Notes: generated from the sequence alone by a model not told the origin. A DNA stretch of 64,000 nt from Raphanus sativus (GCF_000801105.2 NC_079517.1:3596001-3660000), one strand, 5' to 3'; positions 1 through 13,969 are shown, counted from the stretch's first letter. Program-made: numbers and translations.

Positions 1-25
1 TAACTTGTGGCGTCTTCTGTTTCAG

Positions 26-241
26 CCATATCTTCACGAGTCAAGACACAAGCACGCAATGAGGAGGGCAAGGGCTAGTGGAGGCCGGTTTGCTAAGAAG
101 ACTGAGGCAGAAGCAGCAGAGGATGCAGCAGCAGCAGCAGCTGGTAGAGAAAGAGAAAAAGGTTCAGCAACCAACTCATCAGGCTCCGAACCAGTTGAAA
201 CAGACTCCAATGAGACCTTCAACTCTTCAGGTGCACCATAA
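26..241 (+). CDS. NF-YA1: NF-YA (HAP2/CBF-B) subunit, last exon, NF-YA1-like
   Basis: This is the last coding exon of a CCAAT-binding transcription factor subunit A; the 5' part lies outside the window. An acceptor (ttctgtttcag) ends at 25 and the exon opens with [20 protein letters not shown], the DNA-contacting half of the conserved NF-YA core. In the family this region recognises CCAAT within the nuclear NF-YA/B/C trimer. The tail is acidic and Ser/Thr-rich and ends in NSSGAP, as I remember for Arabidopsis NF-YA1, which is the basis of the symbol. A GCA repeat at about 123-142 encodes a six-Ala run that I do not recall in Arabidopsis. The stop is TAA at 239-241. Family assignment is very safe; the paralogue is likely rather than certain. 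Confidence 0.9.
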   Translation, partial: PYLHESRHKHAMRRARASGGRFAKKTEAEAAEDAAAAAAGREREKGSATNSSGSEPVETDSNETFNSSGAP

Positions 242-1298
242 TCAGTCAGTCAGCCAAACCTCTTGAGAAAAAAATAAAGAGACACGCTTTGGCTATAAAT
301 ATATCCATCCATTGCCTCAAACCGGCAAATCATTCTTGGCTTTTGGGTTTTGTGTTTGCTTACTTGTTCTTTGTCTGTGTGGGGGGGGGGGGTTTTGGAG
401 TTACAATGTACAAAGAGAAACCGAGTTATGTTAGGTGTTAGATTTGAGACAAGTGATGGGGAATAGTTCGGTAGGTCTTGTTTTTATTCTTTTTTCTTTT
501 CTTTCGGAAAATTGGAATACACGTTTGTTTAATCGTTTTTGCTTATCTGACCTGAAAGTGTTACAGAGCTGACATTGTTGTTTGTTTTTGTTTTTTTTTT
601 CTTAATGCTTTGATCAAGACAAATATGTGAATCTAGATGTAACTGATCACGGGTAAGTAGTCTAAATGCATATTTTAAAAAAGGACAATAAAGCAAAACT
701 ATTAGTTTTTTTTCTGCAACGGGAAGATTGATTTATTAAATAAAGTATAACACGAATACCACACAAAAGGAACAGGAGACACAAAAACTAAAGTTAGGCG
801 TTGTCGTTCATTGAATCTGTAAGAGAGAGAAGAAGAAGAAGAAGAAGAAGAGAGTCAATTTGTGTGTTTCTCGTTAGGAGAAGAGAGAGAAAGAGGAAGA
901 CTTTGACTCGTCTTCTTCCCCTCTCTCTATCATTGCATCTAGTTTCTTCACACCGTATGATATGACTTTTCCCTTTGATTTATATTTATCATCATTGTTA
1001 TAACTTATACATTATCCCTTTTGCTTCAACAACTGATTATAGCCATTTAAGTATTCTTCTCTCCATTTTACGTTTTGAGGTCTGTATATGTCTCTCCCCT
1101 TGTGTGCTCTTATTTTAGAATCTTCCTTTGGTAACTCTTAGCTAGGGTTTTACTTATTCAATCTAAACCTAATTTTCTGCTTGTTGATTGGTTCTAGTTG
1201 TAAGGCTTAAGAAACTGGAGACAGTATAGCTCAAAAGTTTTGAACTTTCTTTCTGGGTTTTTGATGAAATTTCAGGAGTCCCTGAGAGATTTGATTAG
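242..1298 (+). other. NF-YA 3' UTR, spacer and CPK 5' UTR/promoter
   Basis: This stretch has no coding sequence. It holds the NF-YA 3' UTR, with a 12-G homopolymer at 381-392, and the promoter and 5' leader of the downstream kinase. A GAA/GA-rich microsatellite lies at about 823-852, and CT-rich leader sequence follows near 905-930. An intron acceptor (gaaatttcag) ends at 1276, just before the kinase ATG, so a 5'-UTR intron is likely; its donor may be near 955 (ccgtatg). These limits are inferred without transcript data. Confidence 0.5.
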
Positions 1299-3697
<2,399 letters not shown>

Positions 3698-4320
3698 GAA
3701 GTAAAGAAAAGCTTGGATCTTTCCTGAATGGCCCACAATGAAAGAGACATGGTTATGTTTTAAAAAGCAATTTTAACACGGTAATGACAGAGAAGAATCA
3801 GAAGAAGATTGGTATTTGGTTTCTCCTTTTTTTTTTGTTTTCTTTCTCACGTGTTTTAGAGTTTCAATTGTTTGAAGTTGTTTGTTCATTGGATGATGAT
3901 AGGCCATGTGGTTTGATGACGATGTCGACAAGTTTCTGAGTTTCCAAAGATGAGTTCTTTTTATTTTTTTTTGAAAGAACTGTGGTAGTAGGTACTGTTT
4001 CAAATCTCAACAATATATGTCAAGACATCAACTCGAAAACGAAAACATAGGACTCTGGCAATGTAAATAAAAATGTGGAGATGTGATTCTTGAGATGTGT
4101 AAGAGACGCGTCATTCTCACGCGCCAAAGGGAGTCTCTATCGTGAGGCCCACACCCACCACCAAACACAAAATCTAAAAAGAATCAAAACCCTTAATAAA
4201 AAAAAAACAGAGCACACAAAGGAAAGAATCTACCTTTTCGCTCTCTGATTCTCTCCTCTCCTCTCCACTGCGAGACTGAAGAGCCAAAAGGAGACGACTT
4301 TCACATCTCTCTTGCATCCA
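3698..4320. other. Spacer: CPK 3' UTR and RER4-like promoter
   Basis: No gene is visible here. The first part is the kinase 3' UTR. The region from about 4080 carries promoter and leader of the next gene, including tcacgcgcc and acgcgtc motifs near 4105-4125 and a pyrimidine-rich leader (ctctcctctcctctcc) just before the ATG. Confidence 0.5.
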
Positions 4321-6526
4321 ATGGCAATCGCGTCGTGCTTCTTCTGTGTTCCCACTCCGAACACATCATCATCCATCTCTGAATCGAACCTCTCACGTCC
4401 TCACCTCTCCTTCTCTCCTAGACTCTCCTCCTCCTCCGTAAAGTCCATCTCTTTCCACCGCCGCGTCACTGTTTCCCCTCTTTTCTCCTCCTCAATCGAC
4501 AACGGCGGCTCTGACAACAACAACAACAATAACAACGACGGAGGAGACGGAGGGAAGAATAACGGGGATGGAGACGGTGGTGGTGGCGAGGACAGAGACA
4601 GGAACAGGAGCGAGGCGATGATGCTGTTGGCCGAGTCTGGGACGGAGCTGGAGAGCCTTCCCAAGGATCTAGCCGCTGCTATCGAGTCCGGTCGGATTCC
4701 TGGTTCGGTTATCACCCGGTTCCTCGAGCTCCAGAGATCGGCTGTGATGAGGTGGCTGATGCAGTTCGCTGGGTTTAGGGAAAGGCTCTTGGCTGATGAT
4801 CTTTTCCTGGCTAAACTCGCCATGGAGTGTGGTGTTGGTATCTTCACTAAGGTCTGTGCTTGCTTTTTTTCTTATCCACGTCATTAGAAAGTTTTGAATT
4901 TTATGGCGATTCCTTAGCTAATAATATGTATTTGATTTTGTTTTGATTAACAGACTGCTGCTGAGTACGAAAGGCGTAGAGAAAACTTCTTCAATGAACT
5001 TGAAGTTGTCTTTGCTGATGTGGTAATTAAATCATTCATTCTTCTCTTGTCTTTGTGTTCGTGTCTGAAACTTACTCTGAGGAGCTGTTGTTAGATGGTG
5101 GGGATGGGTGAGAAGAGTAATCTTTTTAGATGACCCATTCAGATAGACGAAAGGTTGGGTAGTTTTTGTGGTTGTGACTTGTCTGCTGGGGTCTTCAAAT
5201 TTTCTCACCATTTGTTTTTTGCATGAATAGTCTTTGAACCAAGTAGTTGACATTTGCTTTGTCTCTGTGGTAAGAACCAAATTTTAAACTGTACACTAGT
5301 ATACCCACCCTGAGACTCTCTCTTTTTTTTTCAAATTTTTATATCTCAGACTGTTATTTATTTTGTTTATAATGAATACGAAGTGAACTCACTATCATTT
5401 TTTTCTTTATTAGGTGATGGCTATTATTGCTGACTTCATGTTAGTTTATCTTCCTGCTCCTACTGTGTCTCTTAGACCACCTCTCGCACTTTCTGCTGGT
5501 GGTATATCCAAGTTTTTCCACAACTGCCCAGACAATGCCTTCCAGGTATCTTTATTTCTTAAAAAGATTGCTTGCCACATGCAGGATAAGTTTGGAGAAG
5601 CTTTTGTTCTCGTCTAATTAAATCCAATCTGTTTGCTGCAGATTGCTATGTCTGGAACCTCGTATTCTCTCTTGCAAAGGTTTGGTGCTATAGCGGTATG
5701 TGCTTGTTCTTTTTTTGTCAATTTCTTTCTCTGTGATATCATTCACAACGCAATACTTTGTTTTTAAGGTCTGATCGTTTGTGTATTCTATGCACAGCGC
5801 AATGGGGCTAAGCTGTTTGCCGTTGGCACCACATCATCGCTGGTGAGTCAAAACATATATAGTTTTCCATATTATACATAAAGTCTGTTTCACATCACAA
5901 AAACTGCTGTTTTGACGTGACGAATATGTGTGTTTAATTGGTTAAGGTGGGTACTGCTGTTACAAATGCATTTATAAAAGCAAAAGGAGCCGTGGACAAG
6001 ACTTCTGAAGGCGAAGTCGAGACTGTTCCAATACTCTCCACAAGTGTTGCATATGGTGTTTACATGGCAGTTTCCAGCAACCTAAGGTACTTTTTTTTTT
6101 TTTTTTGGAAACGCAACCTAAGGTACTTACTTAGTTTCTTTCCTACCAAACAAAAAAAAATACACAAGAAGTCGAAGAAAAAAAGGCAGTAGATATATTC
6201 TGCATTTTTAGCATTTAGATTGGAGAAAGTAAAATGAGGTTATGGTAATGGTATGAAATAAACAGGTACCAAGTTTTGGCTGGTGTGGTAGAACAACGTC
6301 TCCTGGAACCAATGCTACACCAACACAAACTTGCACTCAGCGCCATGTGTTTCGCTGTTAGAACTGGCAACACTTTCTTGGGCTCCTTATTGTAAGTTGT
6401 CTTAAACGCACAAACCTCTTTCTTACTCTCTGCTCTCAGCACCTTTATTCACATGTTCTTTTTTTCTTTTGTTGTCTCAGATGGGTGGATTATGCACGTC
6501 TCATAGGGATCCAGAAATCTCATTGA
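4321..6526 (+). CDS. RER4: RETICULATA-RELATED 4-like plastid protein (DUF3411)
   Basis: Exons: 4321-4851, 4954-5022, 5414-5545, 5642-5695, 5798-5842, 5947-6086, 6266-6391, 6481-6526 (380 aa). The first 60 residues are Ser/Thr-rich with few acidic residues, as in a plastid transit peptide. A low-complexity Asn/Gly/Asp tract follows (poly-Asn at about 63-70). The conserved DUF3411 core spans roughly 95-380, with hydrophobic stretches such as VMAIIADFMLVYLPAP and a C-terminus WVDYARLIGIQKSH. Family members sit in the plastid envelope and affect leaf mesophyll development; the biochemical role is unknown. I chose ATG 4321 because no upstream in-frame ATG exists. The last donor splits a Leu codon (tt|gtaagt), which is needed to join the terminal exon. 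Gene order supports RER4. Confidence 0.9.
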
Positions 6527-6857
6527 TGTATCATCATCATCGTCAGAAGAAGCACATGATGAGCTCGGTTCTACACATGATCTGCTTTCAACTTATGTAT
6601 ACGAAACTACATGATTTTCATTTTCAATTGTTTCTGATTTTTGATTGTTTGGTCAATGTTTCTACAAAAACTAGTCAGGTGATTCCATGCAAAAACCAAG
6701 GCTATTTTCACAAACCACATGTGCATTTTTTTGGGTTTTGAGTTGACATTCTCACCGTCTATTTCACTGCAACTAGAAGTAGTAAATACATCATATCAAT
6801 AAATAACAGATTCAGTACAGTTCCACAATAAATCATTGATCACTAGAAATATGTGGC
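6527..6857. other. Convergent 3' UTR spacer
   Basis: The short spacer lies between the 3' ends of the convergent RER4-like and DUF604-A genes. It holds only their 3' UTRs. An open frame at 6469-6741 starts inside the last RER4 exon in another frame and is not a gene. Confidence 0.5.
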
Positions 6858-8720
6858 CTAAGCAAGAACTTCATCTTTGTGACAAGCTCTTATCTTCACT
6901 TCCAAAGTATCTGAACTGCTAACCTTTTGCACATCGCAGCACTCGATTCCTTCACCCTGTTAATTATTTTCAGGCGGTTAGATCACATTATAAAAATAGG
7001 TTTATAATTTGCTAAAAAAGATAGATATATTGGTTTACCATCTTGTGCATAGTAGCAGCGATGACTCGGACTTGTGAAATGTTACCAGCAGATTGGTTGA
7101 CATTTGGCGAGCAAGGAGGTAAACTACCTGCCGTTTTCACCTTGTACATCGTAGTAACCAAGCTTTGGTTCGTGTCCTCTACAACAGAGTCAAAGAATAA
7201 CTGACGAGGCATCTCACACGGATCATTCGTCACCTTTCTCGTGTTAAATGTATACACGGGTATTCTAACATTCTTCCATGGCCGGAACGTTTCTAGAGGG
7301 CGCTTCAGGTGGTTTCTTGGTAATATAGATTGGTAAACGTGGACTGAGTAGCCCCAAGACACAGATACTGACCAGTTGTTTCCCCTTTGGTAACATATTG
7401 TCTGTTGGAGGATACGGGACTGGTCGGTTTTCGCGGTTTTCATGAGGTGGTTCACTGATTCCTGACGGCTCATGGCTGGGAAGATGGGGTCTATGACGTC
7501 GAAATGGTGGAGACTGATAAGAGGAGACTGAGGATGAGCTGATAAGAGACCTGATATGTCACCGTGCAGATCAATCTGGTCATAGCATAACAAGCAAGAT
7601 GGGAGTCAGTGTATGTGAATAAGAGCCATCAAAGCGACCAAGACACTGATATATAAAGTATTTGGATCAATTCATTTACCGCCAATTAGTTTTAATTAAA
7701 ATGAAGCGTATGGACTTAACTTATTTGTTATGTTCAAGTTTAGTGACTATATATATTATTGAAACATTTGAAATATAAAAATTTATTATAAACCGAAATT
7801 TGAATTGAACATCCTACCTGGTGGATACCTTTGTTCATAGTAAGATCGATTCCCAAGTCAGCTAAGCAACGAAATGAGAGAAGATCGCTATAAACTCCAA
7901 GGTACCTTGCAATACAATCTTCCATTTTGTTGAGAAGTGTTTCAACAGTTGGATAGCTCAATGCATATCCCCCACCTCCATATCCCATGTCAAACGAGAA
8001 AATGGAGTTTGACCAAACGTTTTCTGAGTTCATCCCAATGTAATAGTGTTTCTTGTGGTCGTACCGCTCCAGAGCTTTGACTAGATTGTCCAAGAAGAAG
8101 AGAGTATCATCATCAGCTATTACAAACCATCTCGTGTCTTCTTTGTTGGCCTTGTTAAACGACTCATGGAGTGATTGAAAAAGGCGGATCTGAGTCTTGA
8201 ATTTTGCGTTTGCGATGGATGAGTCTTTGTTAACAATGAACGGAGGAGACTGTTGAGGCCAAGGCAAGAGGTCACGACCAGGTGGTTTTTCTAGAAAGAC
8301 ATGTCCTCTTGTGATGTTTGGTCTCCACCAAGGCTCTATGTAGCCTCTCCTGTACCTCCAAGTCTTTGTACTACCAACGATGACAAAGAATAGATGGCTG
8401 ATGTTTGTAGGAGGCTCTCGTGATGCTTGCAAGGAAGAAGATGTGGATATTTCTGAAGAGGAGAAAGTGAATTCAAGAGGGGCAAATAGTTTATGGGTTA
8501 TCATTTTATGAGGACGGTTGAAGGCAAATGTGTGTAACAAGAAAAGTAGAGCACCGGAAATGGCTATGGACTTCCATAAGGTAGATAAAGATAGGCTCTG
8601 AGAGATATGACTCAGTTTAGTTAGTCTGGTGTTGTTGTTATTGCTGCTCTCAAATGCCATAGAAAGACTAATAAACACAATATTAGGATTATTTTGATAG
8701 ATTGAGAGGATTGAATCCAT
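6858..8720 (-). CDS. DUF604 fringe-like glycosyltransferase, copy A
   Basis: Exons in transcript order: 8720-7818, 7575-7039, 6956-6858 (512 aa). This is a type II membrane protein of the plant fringe-like/DUF604 family, probably a Golgi glycosyltransferase; donor and acceptor sugars are unknown. A signal-anchor segment lies at about 51-67. A galactosyltransferase-like fold follows, with WWRPNITRG and a DXD-type metal site ADDDT (203-205), then GYGGGGYALS. The DUF604 half carries LISLHHFD and SVSWGYSVHVY, and the last exon has the paired-Cys motif IECCDV. It is the ortholog-like member by position but differs from copies B-E: it lacks the intron that splits the Trp codon before the DXD motif, and its sequence is clearly more divergent. 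ATG at 8660 (MAFESS) is an alternative start. Confidence 0.88.
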
Positions 8721-9197
8721 ACATAAATATATGTATGGGAATAGTTAGTTAATTAAGTAAAAGGGGAATGTTGATCATGAGAGCTAAGGTGCATAAATCA
8801 TGTGTTTAGATGTTGTAGCAGGTGATTAATATTAAAAAGTACTAAAACTTTCTCGTTTTTAATAAAAAAGGATACGAAAGAAGCCAAAAAAGGTTGATGA
8901 AACAATCTTCACGCTGCTTTTCTATATGCATAATTGCAAGTAACCATCTCATTTAGATTACCATACCGTTGTAAACTCAACCAATCTTGGACCTTCTAGC
9001 TTAGCTATGACACTTTCTTGTTTCTTTCAATCTGTTAAAAACACACACACACACACTTAATATACTATATCGATTGATGGGATATTTTTGGTTTACATGG
9101 AATTATCGACTGATTTAGAAGAAATAGGACCAAAAGAACAATCAAAGTAGTTAATTTGCTTGAGCATATGAATCTTTAGGAAGCCTCTCTTTTTTCA
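8721..9197. other. Spacer between DUF604 copies A and B
   Basis: The spacer contains the promoter of copy A and the 3' UTR of copy B. A short CA microsatellite lies near 9041-9056. No other gene or clear transposon end is visible. Confidence 0.45.
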
Positions 9198-11300
9198 TTA
9201 GGCGATGATCTCGTCTCTCCTACAGTCTCGAAGTCTTATACTTGCAGCATCACCCTCATACTTCACGTCGCAACATTCCACTTCTCTTCCCTAGAAACAG
9301 AATAATTAATCAGACCATACTACTTTCTATTTAACAATGGAACTAATTTTTTTTTAACTGTTATCATAACTAACAACACAACAGATAAATTCTCAGATAT
9401 AGCCGTATCAAAACATAGTAAGATGCATATTCTCATAATGAACTAACCTGTCTTGGAGTTTTGGGAGAGAAGACTTGGATAGAAGCAAGAGGATCAGCAG
9501 AGATATTCCCGGAAAAGGAACAAGAAGTCATGTTTCTAATAAACTTCCTTGTGTAAGAAGTAACAACTCCTCCGCTCACTTGTTCAATCGAATCAAAGAA
9601 GAACCAGTGAGGAGCTTCACATGGATCTCGAGAAACCGGTCTCGTGTTAAACATGTAAAAAGGAGGCCGTCCTCCGTACCAAGGACGGAATGTCTCGATG
9701 GGAAGCTTTAAGTGGCTCCGTGGGAATATATTCTCATAGATATGAACAGTGTATCCCCACGAGACCGAAAAAGTCCAGTTACTTGCTCTAAAGTGGCATA
9801 TCGACTGTTGTAGCATCCGTGATTGGTCTACGTTAGCTGCTTGCATGATATGAATGACTGAGCCGGGACGGTCCATGCCAGGGAAAAGTGGTGTGACAGT
9901 ATCGAAGTGGTGGAGGCTGACAAGAGGAGCCGTTGGGTGGGACGAGAGGAAGCCTGATATGTCACCGTATAGATCCACCTGTTGCATGTTAAACAAAGTA
10001 CTTATTGTTTAGTTCAATGAACATGTGAATCCTAGGATAAAACAAATGAAAAATCAGAGCCAGTTCTGGATACAACCGGATGGAACATTCGAATTGGCCC
10101 CTAAATTTTTAAAAACTATTATACAAAAAAATTGATGGAAACTTTTTTTGTTAAGATTAATTTAAAATATTTATGACGTCATAATTCTCAGACCCGGCCT
10201 AGTGAGAAATATGTTGACATACCTGATGAAATCCTTTTTCGAGGGTAAGATCAACGCCCAAATCAGCCAAACAAAGACTTTGTATCTGATCTACTGCCCA
10301 AATGAAATGATATTTTTCAACACATTCATCCAACTTTACCACCAAAGCCTCCACCAGAGCATAACTTAAGGCGTATCCTCCTCCTCCAAATCCCATGTTA
10401 AAATCGAAATAAACGTTTGATTTTATAGTCTCCGAGTTTATTCCGATGTAATGTTGTCTCGTGTGGTCGTATTTTGACAACACATCCACTAAATTGTCTA
10501 CGAAGAAAAGAGAATCATCATCACCCGTCACATACCTATTCATTTTGGACAAAGTTAGATCACAAACTTTTGCAATATCATACACAAAACACATATTTTT
10601 ATTACTACAAGTTTTAAATTCCTTTTTTTAGAGTGACTAGTAACTTACCGACCCGAATGCTCGTTTATCCTCTTAGAGCAAGGTCCAAACCATATTAAAT
10701 TAAATTTTCTTAAGAAAAAAGAACTCTTCCAACCAAAAATTAAACTAATGACTCCTTAGCTTCTTTATACTTCTACTATTAGATTATCTAAAAGTTTTGA
10801 CCATTAGGTCAAACTCATAGTTGGTAATACCATCTCACACCCTCGTCCATGAGCCTGTAAGTCTCGAGAATGGCTCTATAGAACCGAGTGTGACTTGGTT
10901 TTTGGAGCTTCGGGTAAAATCTTAGTTTCTTGACGTCTTCACTGACTCTAAACGGCGGGAAGGTCCGCGACCAAGGCAGTAACTCTTCGGACGGCTCCAC
11001 CTCCATGAAGATATAGCCTCGTGTCACGTTTGGTCTCCACCATGATTCAACGTAAGTTCTTCGATTCTTCCACGTACGTGGGCTCCCCACCAACACAAAC
11101 ATCAAATGGCTCATGTTTGTTGCAGTCTCATTAGGCTGCGGAAGCCTCTCTTGACATTTTATGGTGAATATATTACCATATAAAGATTCTGAAATGGTGT
11201 AGGTTTGGTTGAAGAAGACGAGGGTTAAGAAGACTGCGACGATGCCTAAGATCACGAGATATTTGCATAAGCTGTTTGTGTGGTAACTTGGAGACGACAT
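9198..11300 (-). CDS. DUF604 fringe-like glycosyltransferase, copy B
   Basis: Exons in transcript order: 11300-10831, 10535-10223, 9978-9448, 9290-9198 (468 aa). The protein starts MSSPSYHT and has a signal anchor at about 14-34. WWRPNVTRG is followed by the DXD site GDDDS (162-164), MGFGGGGYALS, VSLHHFDTV, SVSWGYTVHIYE and a final VECCDV exon. Intron 1 splits a Trp codon (tg|g) just before YVTGDDDS; introns 2 and 3 are phase 0. Frame and splice sites are intact, so this copy looks functional. The predicted role is Golgi glycosyl transfer with unknown substrate. It shares structure and length with copies C-E, indicating local tandem duplication. Confidence 0.88.
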
Positions 11301-11431
11301 TGTTCACGAGTGAATGTGACGATCGATGTAAAGCCGTATAAGTATAGCTATAACTTTATTGGAGACGTGATTAATTAGAATTTTTAATTTTGCTTCTTTA
11401 CTTGTCAAACACTAAAATTAAAAAACACTAA

Positions 11432-11490
11432 AATGCAATGGCAGTTTCATGGAGCTCGGAATCATATGTAACTTTTTAGAATTTTTTTTT
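11432..11490 (+). repeat. Fragment of Tourist-like MITE
   Basis: The stretch reading tgcaatggcagtttcatgga and then ctcggaatcatatgtaac matches the left end of the complete MITE at 23039-23308 with few differences. Only about 55 bp remain, so it is a truncated copy. Confidence 0.55.
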
Positions 11491-11639
11491 TCTTTGTCAA
11501 AAAAAAACACTAAAATTAAAACCGTAATTGATAGTGACACTAGTATATATACACACAACTTAGCTAATGCTTTCGATATTTATAATAACTTTAATCAGTA
11601 AAGTGGATGTTACGTTTACCAACCAGTTTCGTTGCCCTC

Positions 11640-11900
11640 TCGTGTAGAGTACTATCAGTGTTCGGTCACTAGTCAATTTGACGATGTATAGCCCGTATAA
11701 GGTTTTTTTTTTATCAACTAGCCGTATAAGTTTTTTTTGTGCAAATATCTTCAGTATCCTCCACGACAGCTATCTTCTATCTCTCAACTTTTCATGTCTT
11801 AAGTTTAACTTTATCCCTAGAGCTGCTAATGTTACTGCAGACTCTGTAGCTAAACTAGCCGTATAAGTTATAACTTTAACTTTATTGATGATTTGTGAAT
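11640..11900 (-). other. Relic DUF604-type 5' flank interrupted by small insertions
   Basis: Motifs tgacgatgtata, agccgtataag and taactttaactttattga occur here in the same order as in the 5' flank of copy B (11310-11363: tgacgatcgatgta, agccgtataag, taactttattgga). This suggests a leftover promoter-side segment of another array member. It is split by two short insertions with T-runs at their left edges. The larger, 11733-11852, is bracketed by a perfect 17-bp repeat (aactagccgtataagtt at 11716-11732 and 11853-11869). It reads FIPRAANVTADSVAKLA on plus, which resembles the C-terminus of LINE-type RNase H domains. Confidence 0.5.
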
Positions 11901-12773
11901 TAACCAAAGAAATAGTTAGAGCAGACAGTCAGTTTATACATCAACCGGTAGGTGTTTTCAATCCAGACATGAAACTATGTAGCTGTGTCGATTAATTCAT
12001 AATCAACAGGCATGTGGAACGTAAATATTCTATGCGTTATGTATTATACTTATTAATTTTAAGAAAATTTAAATTTCTGTGCAACAGTAAAAAATTAGTA
12101 TTTGCTGGTTGGGATTAATAAAAAAAAATTCTTAAACAAAGATGTTTTAAGGGAAAAATTAGAAATTAGATATTGAAGCTAATATAAATATGAATTAAAA
12201 AAATTGTAAACTTATTCATCCACATGATCAATATACACACTATAAATATGTATTTGCATCAATGCATTTTGTTCTCAAGATTGTTTTTTTTTTTGCTTTC
12301 TTCTTTCACGTTTGTTGTTTATTCACAACAATAGTGACTCTACCTTTTGCTCTGAAATTTAGAGAGAGAAATCAATAACAACTTCTTCTTTTTTGTAACT
12401 TAAAATCAGTGACATCTTACGTCTATATATTCTCCTCATTCCTCTTCTTTTTATTCTTTCGATCACTTTTCGTTCAAATAAATAAATAATTATCAAATTA
12501 TTCAAAATATAAACAATTTTACATCAAATGCTACTTCAAGATTGAGATTTTATGGGTAATATGTAGATACAATGAAACTAATAGTCAATGCAAGCAATCA
12601 GACAATTCTCTATGTGGACAACGATCATTTCTTTGTAAGGTAGTATAGAATCTATAGATGGTTGTTTGAAAAACATAGAGGATTAAACATAACTTATTTG
12701 TCTCGCAGTTCATTCCCGAGATAATAAAGATAATATCTTCTGTAAGTAAAAAGGAGGAAGATAATATCTTGTC

Positions 12774-13366
12774 TTTTTTTTTGTTCAACCATTGCTTATA
12801 TTAAATTAAAGGCCTCACAGGCTAGAGCTACAAACGCGACCGGAAGTAGTCTCAACGGTATGAAAACTAACAAAGAGCAGTACAATGAAATAGAAAATAG
12901 ATGCGTTAAAGGGGTGAAGAAATTCGAAGAAAATCTCCACTTTAGACCCTAGAACTGTTGTTCGAAAGAACATATAAAAGTCAAAGACGATGTTAAGACA
13001 CCCTAATAAAATGGTAGGAGAGCGATTGAAAGGAGATCTGTTGCTCCTGGATTGGACTCTGAACGTGTAGAAGCAGGCTCCATTAACTTGCCCTGGTCAT
13101 AGAGAGGCGAGCAAAGAACTCCGATAGAGTACTCGTCGGGCATGATCGATGCCATTTCCCAATAGACAAAGATGCTCATTGTGATAGTTCGAGACTCGGT
13201 AGACATGAAAAGCGACCATAGAGAAGGATGCATCGCAAGGAATAGCCCATAAGAGGGACGGCTATGTGAACCGCAGGCGGAGAGACTGGTACCAAAGTAG
13301 CTTGCGAAAACCTGATGGGTGAGCTTGACAAACACTGAAGAGAAAACATAGTTTGAGTTCAGGCAG
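12774..13366 (-). mobile_element. LINE-type retroposed insertion with poly-A tail
   Basis: A 593-bp insertion is bracketed by a perfect 15-bp target-site duplication, agataatatcttgtc, at 12759-12773 and 13367-13381. Its left edge on plus is a T-run followed by gttcaacc, so on the minus strand it ends ggttgaac plus poly-A. This is the mark of target-primed reverse transcription. The minus strand has an open stretch (13003-13366) with no recognisable reverse transcriptase or other domain. It could be the 3' end of a 5'-truncated LINE or another retroposed transcript. Confidence 0.75.
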
Positions 13367-13401
13367 AGATAATATCTTGTCCTCTTTGTCGAATATCTTG
13401 C

Positions 13402-13420
13402 TTTTTTTTTTTTGAACACA
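13402..13420 (-). mobile_element. Tail-only retroposon insertion (19 bp)
   Basis: Only 19 bp (12 T then gaacaca) lie between perfect 15-bp direct repeats tgtcgaatatcttgc at 13387-13401 and 13421-13435. On the minus strand the insert reads tgtgttc plus poly-A, a 3' terminus similar to that of the neighbouring 593-bp element. It is best read as an extreme 5'-truncated retroposition. Confidence 0.7.
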
Positions 13421-13969
13421 TGTCGAATATCTTGCTTAATAAGACCTTTTGTCAGAGAGACACCTCTGATGAGTTAGTACAGGTAGGAGAAATAGATATG
13501 TTTTTTTTTTCTCTTTTTCATTTATTTGCTTTTGTTTTCTTTAGCAAAATTCAAACAATGACCATATAGAAACATGTTTTACTAGATATGCATGCCACAA
13601 AGAAGTTTTAAAAAATAAGTATGACGATTTTTAAAATGTGGATAAATAATCTTGAGTAAAAAATTTATCTTCCTCCAGGACATGTTCTGAGAGTTTGACT
13701 GCTTAAAACATTTTTTTAAAGAATTTTAGTTAAATCTTTTTTTTCATAATCTAAAGGCATATGCCTATATAAAAAACCTTCAAATATTTTGGAGCGAATG
13801 CTAATGTTTCAACCGGCTGTGCCCAGAACCGACTATGTTCCTATACAATATTATTACAATGTTTGCTTTTGTTTTACTTTTTAAATTTGTCTTTAAAAAA
13901 AATTAGTTGCTAAATGTGCAAACTGACTTAGAATTTGATCAGATAAAAGATTGTGCCCTCCATTTTTCA

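Larger units (their letters stand above)
11301..13969. other. Repeat-rich spacer between DUF604 copies B and C
   Basis: No host gene is supported. The spacer holds the promoter of copy B, a relic that resembles a second copy of that promoter (about 11640-11900), a fragment of a Tourist-like MITE, and several retroposed insertions with target-site duplications, each listed separately. The rest (about 11900-12750 and 13440-13960) is AT-rich DNA in which I see nothing specific. Confidence 0.5.
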
